From assembly GCA_013911715.1 (NCBI GenBank), contig JACEST010000104.1, positions 1-7,101 of the forward strand: a stretch of 7,101 nt of DNA, in the 5' to 3' direction. How positions within the stretch are numbered: position 1 is the first letter of the stretch; every line of letters starts with the position of its first letter. The notes under the pieces are model-generated. The model was not told the origin of the DNA. It saw nothing but the letters and a program-made list of their open reading frames with translations, and searched no databases. The position numbers and the translations under genes were made by a program. Shown one piece after another: positions 6,306 through 7,101 of the stretch. This DNA comes from Sphingopyxis sp. (GTDB lineage: Bacteria > Pseudomonadota > Alphaproteobacteria > Sphingomonadales > Sphingomonadaceae).

Positions 6306-7101
6306 GCTGCGGCCGCCTGTTGATCGATCAACGCGAAAAACGCATCCTCGAGCGACGCCGCGCCAACACCCGCCTTCAGCGCATCGGGCGGCCCGCTCGC
6401 GATCATGCGCCCGCGATGGACCAGCGCGATACGGTCGCAATATTCGGCTTCGTCCATGAAATGGGTGGTGACGAAAATCGTTACGCCGCGTTCGGCCATC
6501 GCGTTGATGTGCGACCAAAACTCGCGCCGCGTCAGCGGATCGACGCCCGACGTCGGTTCATCGAGGAACAAGACCGGCGGCTGGTGCATGATCGCGCAGG
6601 CAAGGCTGAGGCGCTGGCGCAGCCCCGGCAGCAAGTCGCCCGCGCTCATTCCCGCAACCGGGTCCAGCGCAAAAGTCGTCAGCGCATTGTCGACCGCCGC
6701 ATCGCGCGCCTTGCCCTTCAGGCCATAGGCACCGGCAAAGAAGCGCAGATTCTGGACCGTGCTGAGCGCGCCATAGAGCGAGAAACGCTGCGCCATATAG
6801 CCAAGCTGCTGGTGCGCCGCCGCGCGCTCGCGCCTCATGTCGAACCCCGCGACGCGCGCGGTGCCGTGCGACGGGTTGATGAGGCCGCACAGCATGCGGA
6901 AACTGGTCGTCTTGCCCGCGCCATTGGGGCCAAGCAGCCCGAAAATCTCGCCGCGCGCGACGCTAAGGTCAATGCCATCGACCGCGGTGAAATCGCCAAA
7001 GCGCTTGCCCAGCCCCTCAGCAACAATCACTGGCGCGTCGGCGGGCGGAATGTCGCGATAGGCCAAAGTCAGCGGGCTCGGCGCCAGCCGACGCGCCAGT
7101 G
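6302..7101 (-). CDS. ybhF: ABC exporter ATPase, YbhF-like, second nucleotide-binding domain (5' end outside window)
   Basis: This cytoplasmic ATPase drives the two downstream permeases. Numbered from TTG 7066: Walker A GPNGAGKT 46-53, Q-loop MAQRFSLYG 91-99, Walker B VLFLDEP 165-171, D-loop SGVD 173-176, switch His202 (TTHFMDEAEYCDR). The usual LSGGQ signature is replaced by LLPGLRQ (145-151), as in the second ATPase domain of E. coli YbhF (LPLGFKQ). The match to that half is strong throughout, for example RGEIFGLLGPNGAGK and DEPTSGVDPLTRREFW. No stop occurs between 7066 and the window edge; the frame continues as LARRLAPSPLTLAYRDIPPA, which reads like a linker. I therefore infer a tandem ATPase of about 570-580 residues whose first half lies beyond 7101. 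TTG 7066 as a true start is less likely. The 3' end overlaps the YbhS-like gene by four bases. Confidence 0.9.
   Translation of the reverse strand, partial: LARRLAPSPLTLAYRDIPPADAPVIVAEGLGKRFGDFTAVDGIDLSVARGEIFGLLGPNGAGKTTSFRMLCGLINPSHGTARVAGFDMRRERAAAHQQLGYMAQRFSLYGALSTVQNLRFFAGAYGLKGKARDAAVDNALTTFALDPVAGMSAGDLLPGLRQRLSLACAIMHQPPVLFLDEPTSGVDPLTRREFWSHINAMAERGVTIFVTTHFMDEAEYCDRIALVHRGRMIASGPPDALKAGVGAASLEDAFFALIDQQAAAA

Noticed and set aside
6306..6518. Upstream extension of the YbhS-like reading frame into the ATPase gene
   Set aside because: The added residues are Arg/Gly-rich shadow of the ATPase coding strand. GTG 6305 gives the family's length and a normal four-base overlap.
4042..7101. 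ABC operon as the exporter of the DSF-like signal
   Set aside because: It lies on the same strand upstream of the rpfF-like gene, but it matches the general YbhFSR family, DSF acids are thought to cross membranes unaided, and a separate promoter gap lies between them. Nothing in the sequence supports the link.

Overview
The window is GC-rich (roughly 65% by eye) and densely coding. Codon use, GTG/TTG starts and the gene families suggest an alphaproteobacterium, most likely a sphingomonad (Sphingomonas/Sphingopyxis/Novosphingobium type). That placement is an inference from sequence style, not from a marker gene. No rRNA, tRNA, insertion sequence or CRISPR array was seen.

Left part, + strand (1-2913). 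The window opens in the C-terminal domain of an acyl-CoA dehydrogenase. Next comes a 118-residue protein of unknown function with a near-consensus ribosome binding site. After a 105-base gap holding a strong two-step hairpin lies a 646-residue membrane protein with six predicted membrane segments followed by GGDEF and EAL domains. The active-site residues of both c-di-GMP domains are present, so it could both make and degrade c-di-GMP.

Middle, - strand (2883-3860). A crotonase-fold protein matches RpfF, the synthase of diffusible signal factor (DSF, cis-2-unsaturated fatty acids), including both catalytic glutamates and their exact 20-residue spacing. It converges on the GGDEF-EAL gene and the two coding regions overlap tail to tail by 31 bases. 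In Xanthomonas and Burkholderia DSF signalling works through c-di-GMP turnover, so this pairing is the most interesting part of the window. The known partners RpfC/RpfG and the PAS-containing RpfR are not present here. The six-helix GGDEF-EAL protein is therefore a candidate for an unusual DSF-linked effector; this is inference.

Right part, - strand (4042-7101). A tightly packed operon encodes an ABC-2 type exporter like E. coli YbhF-YbhS-YbhR: an ATPase open to the right edge (apparently the second half of a tandem ATPase) and two six-helix permeases with large periplasmic loops. The expected HlyD-type YbhG partner is not in view and may lie beyond 7101. The 181-base gap between this operon and rpfF holds a weak promoter candidate and small inverted repeats.
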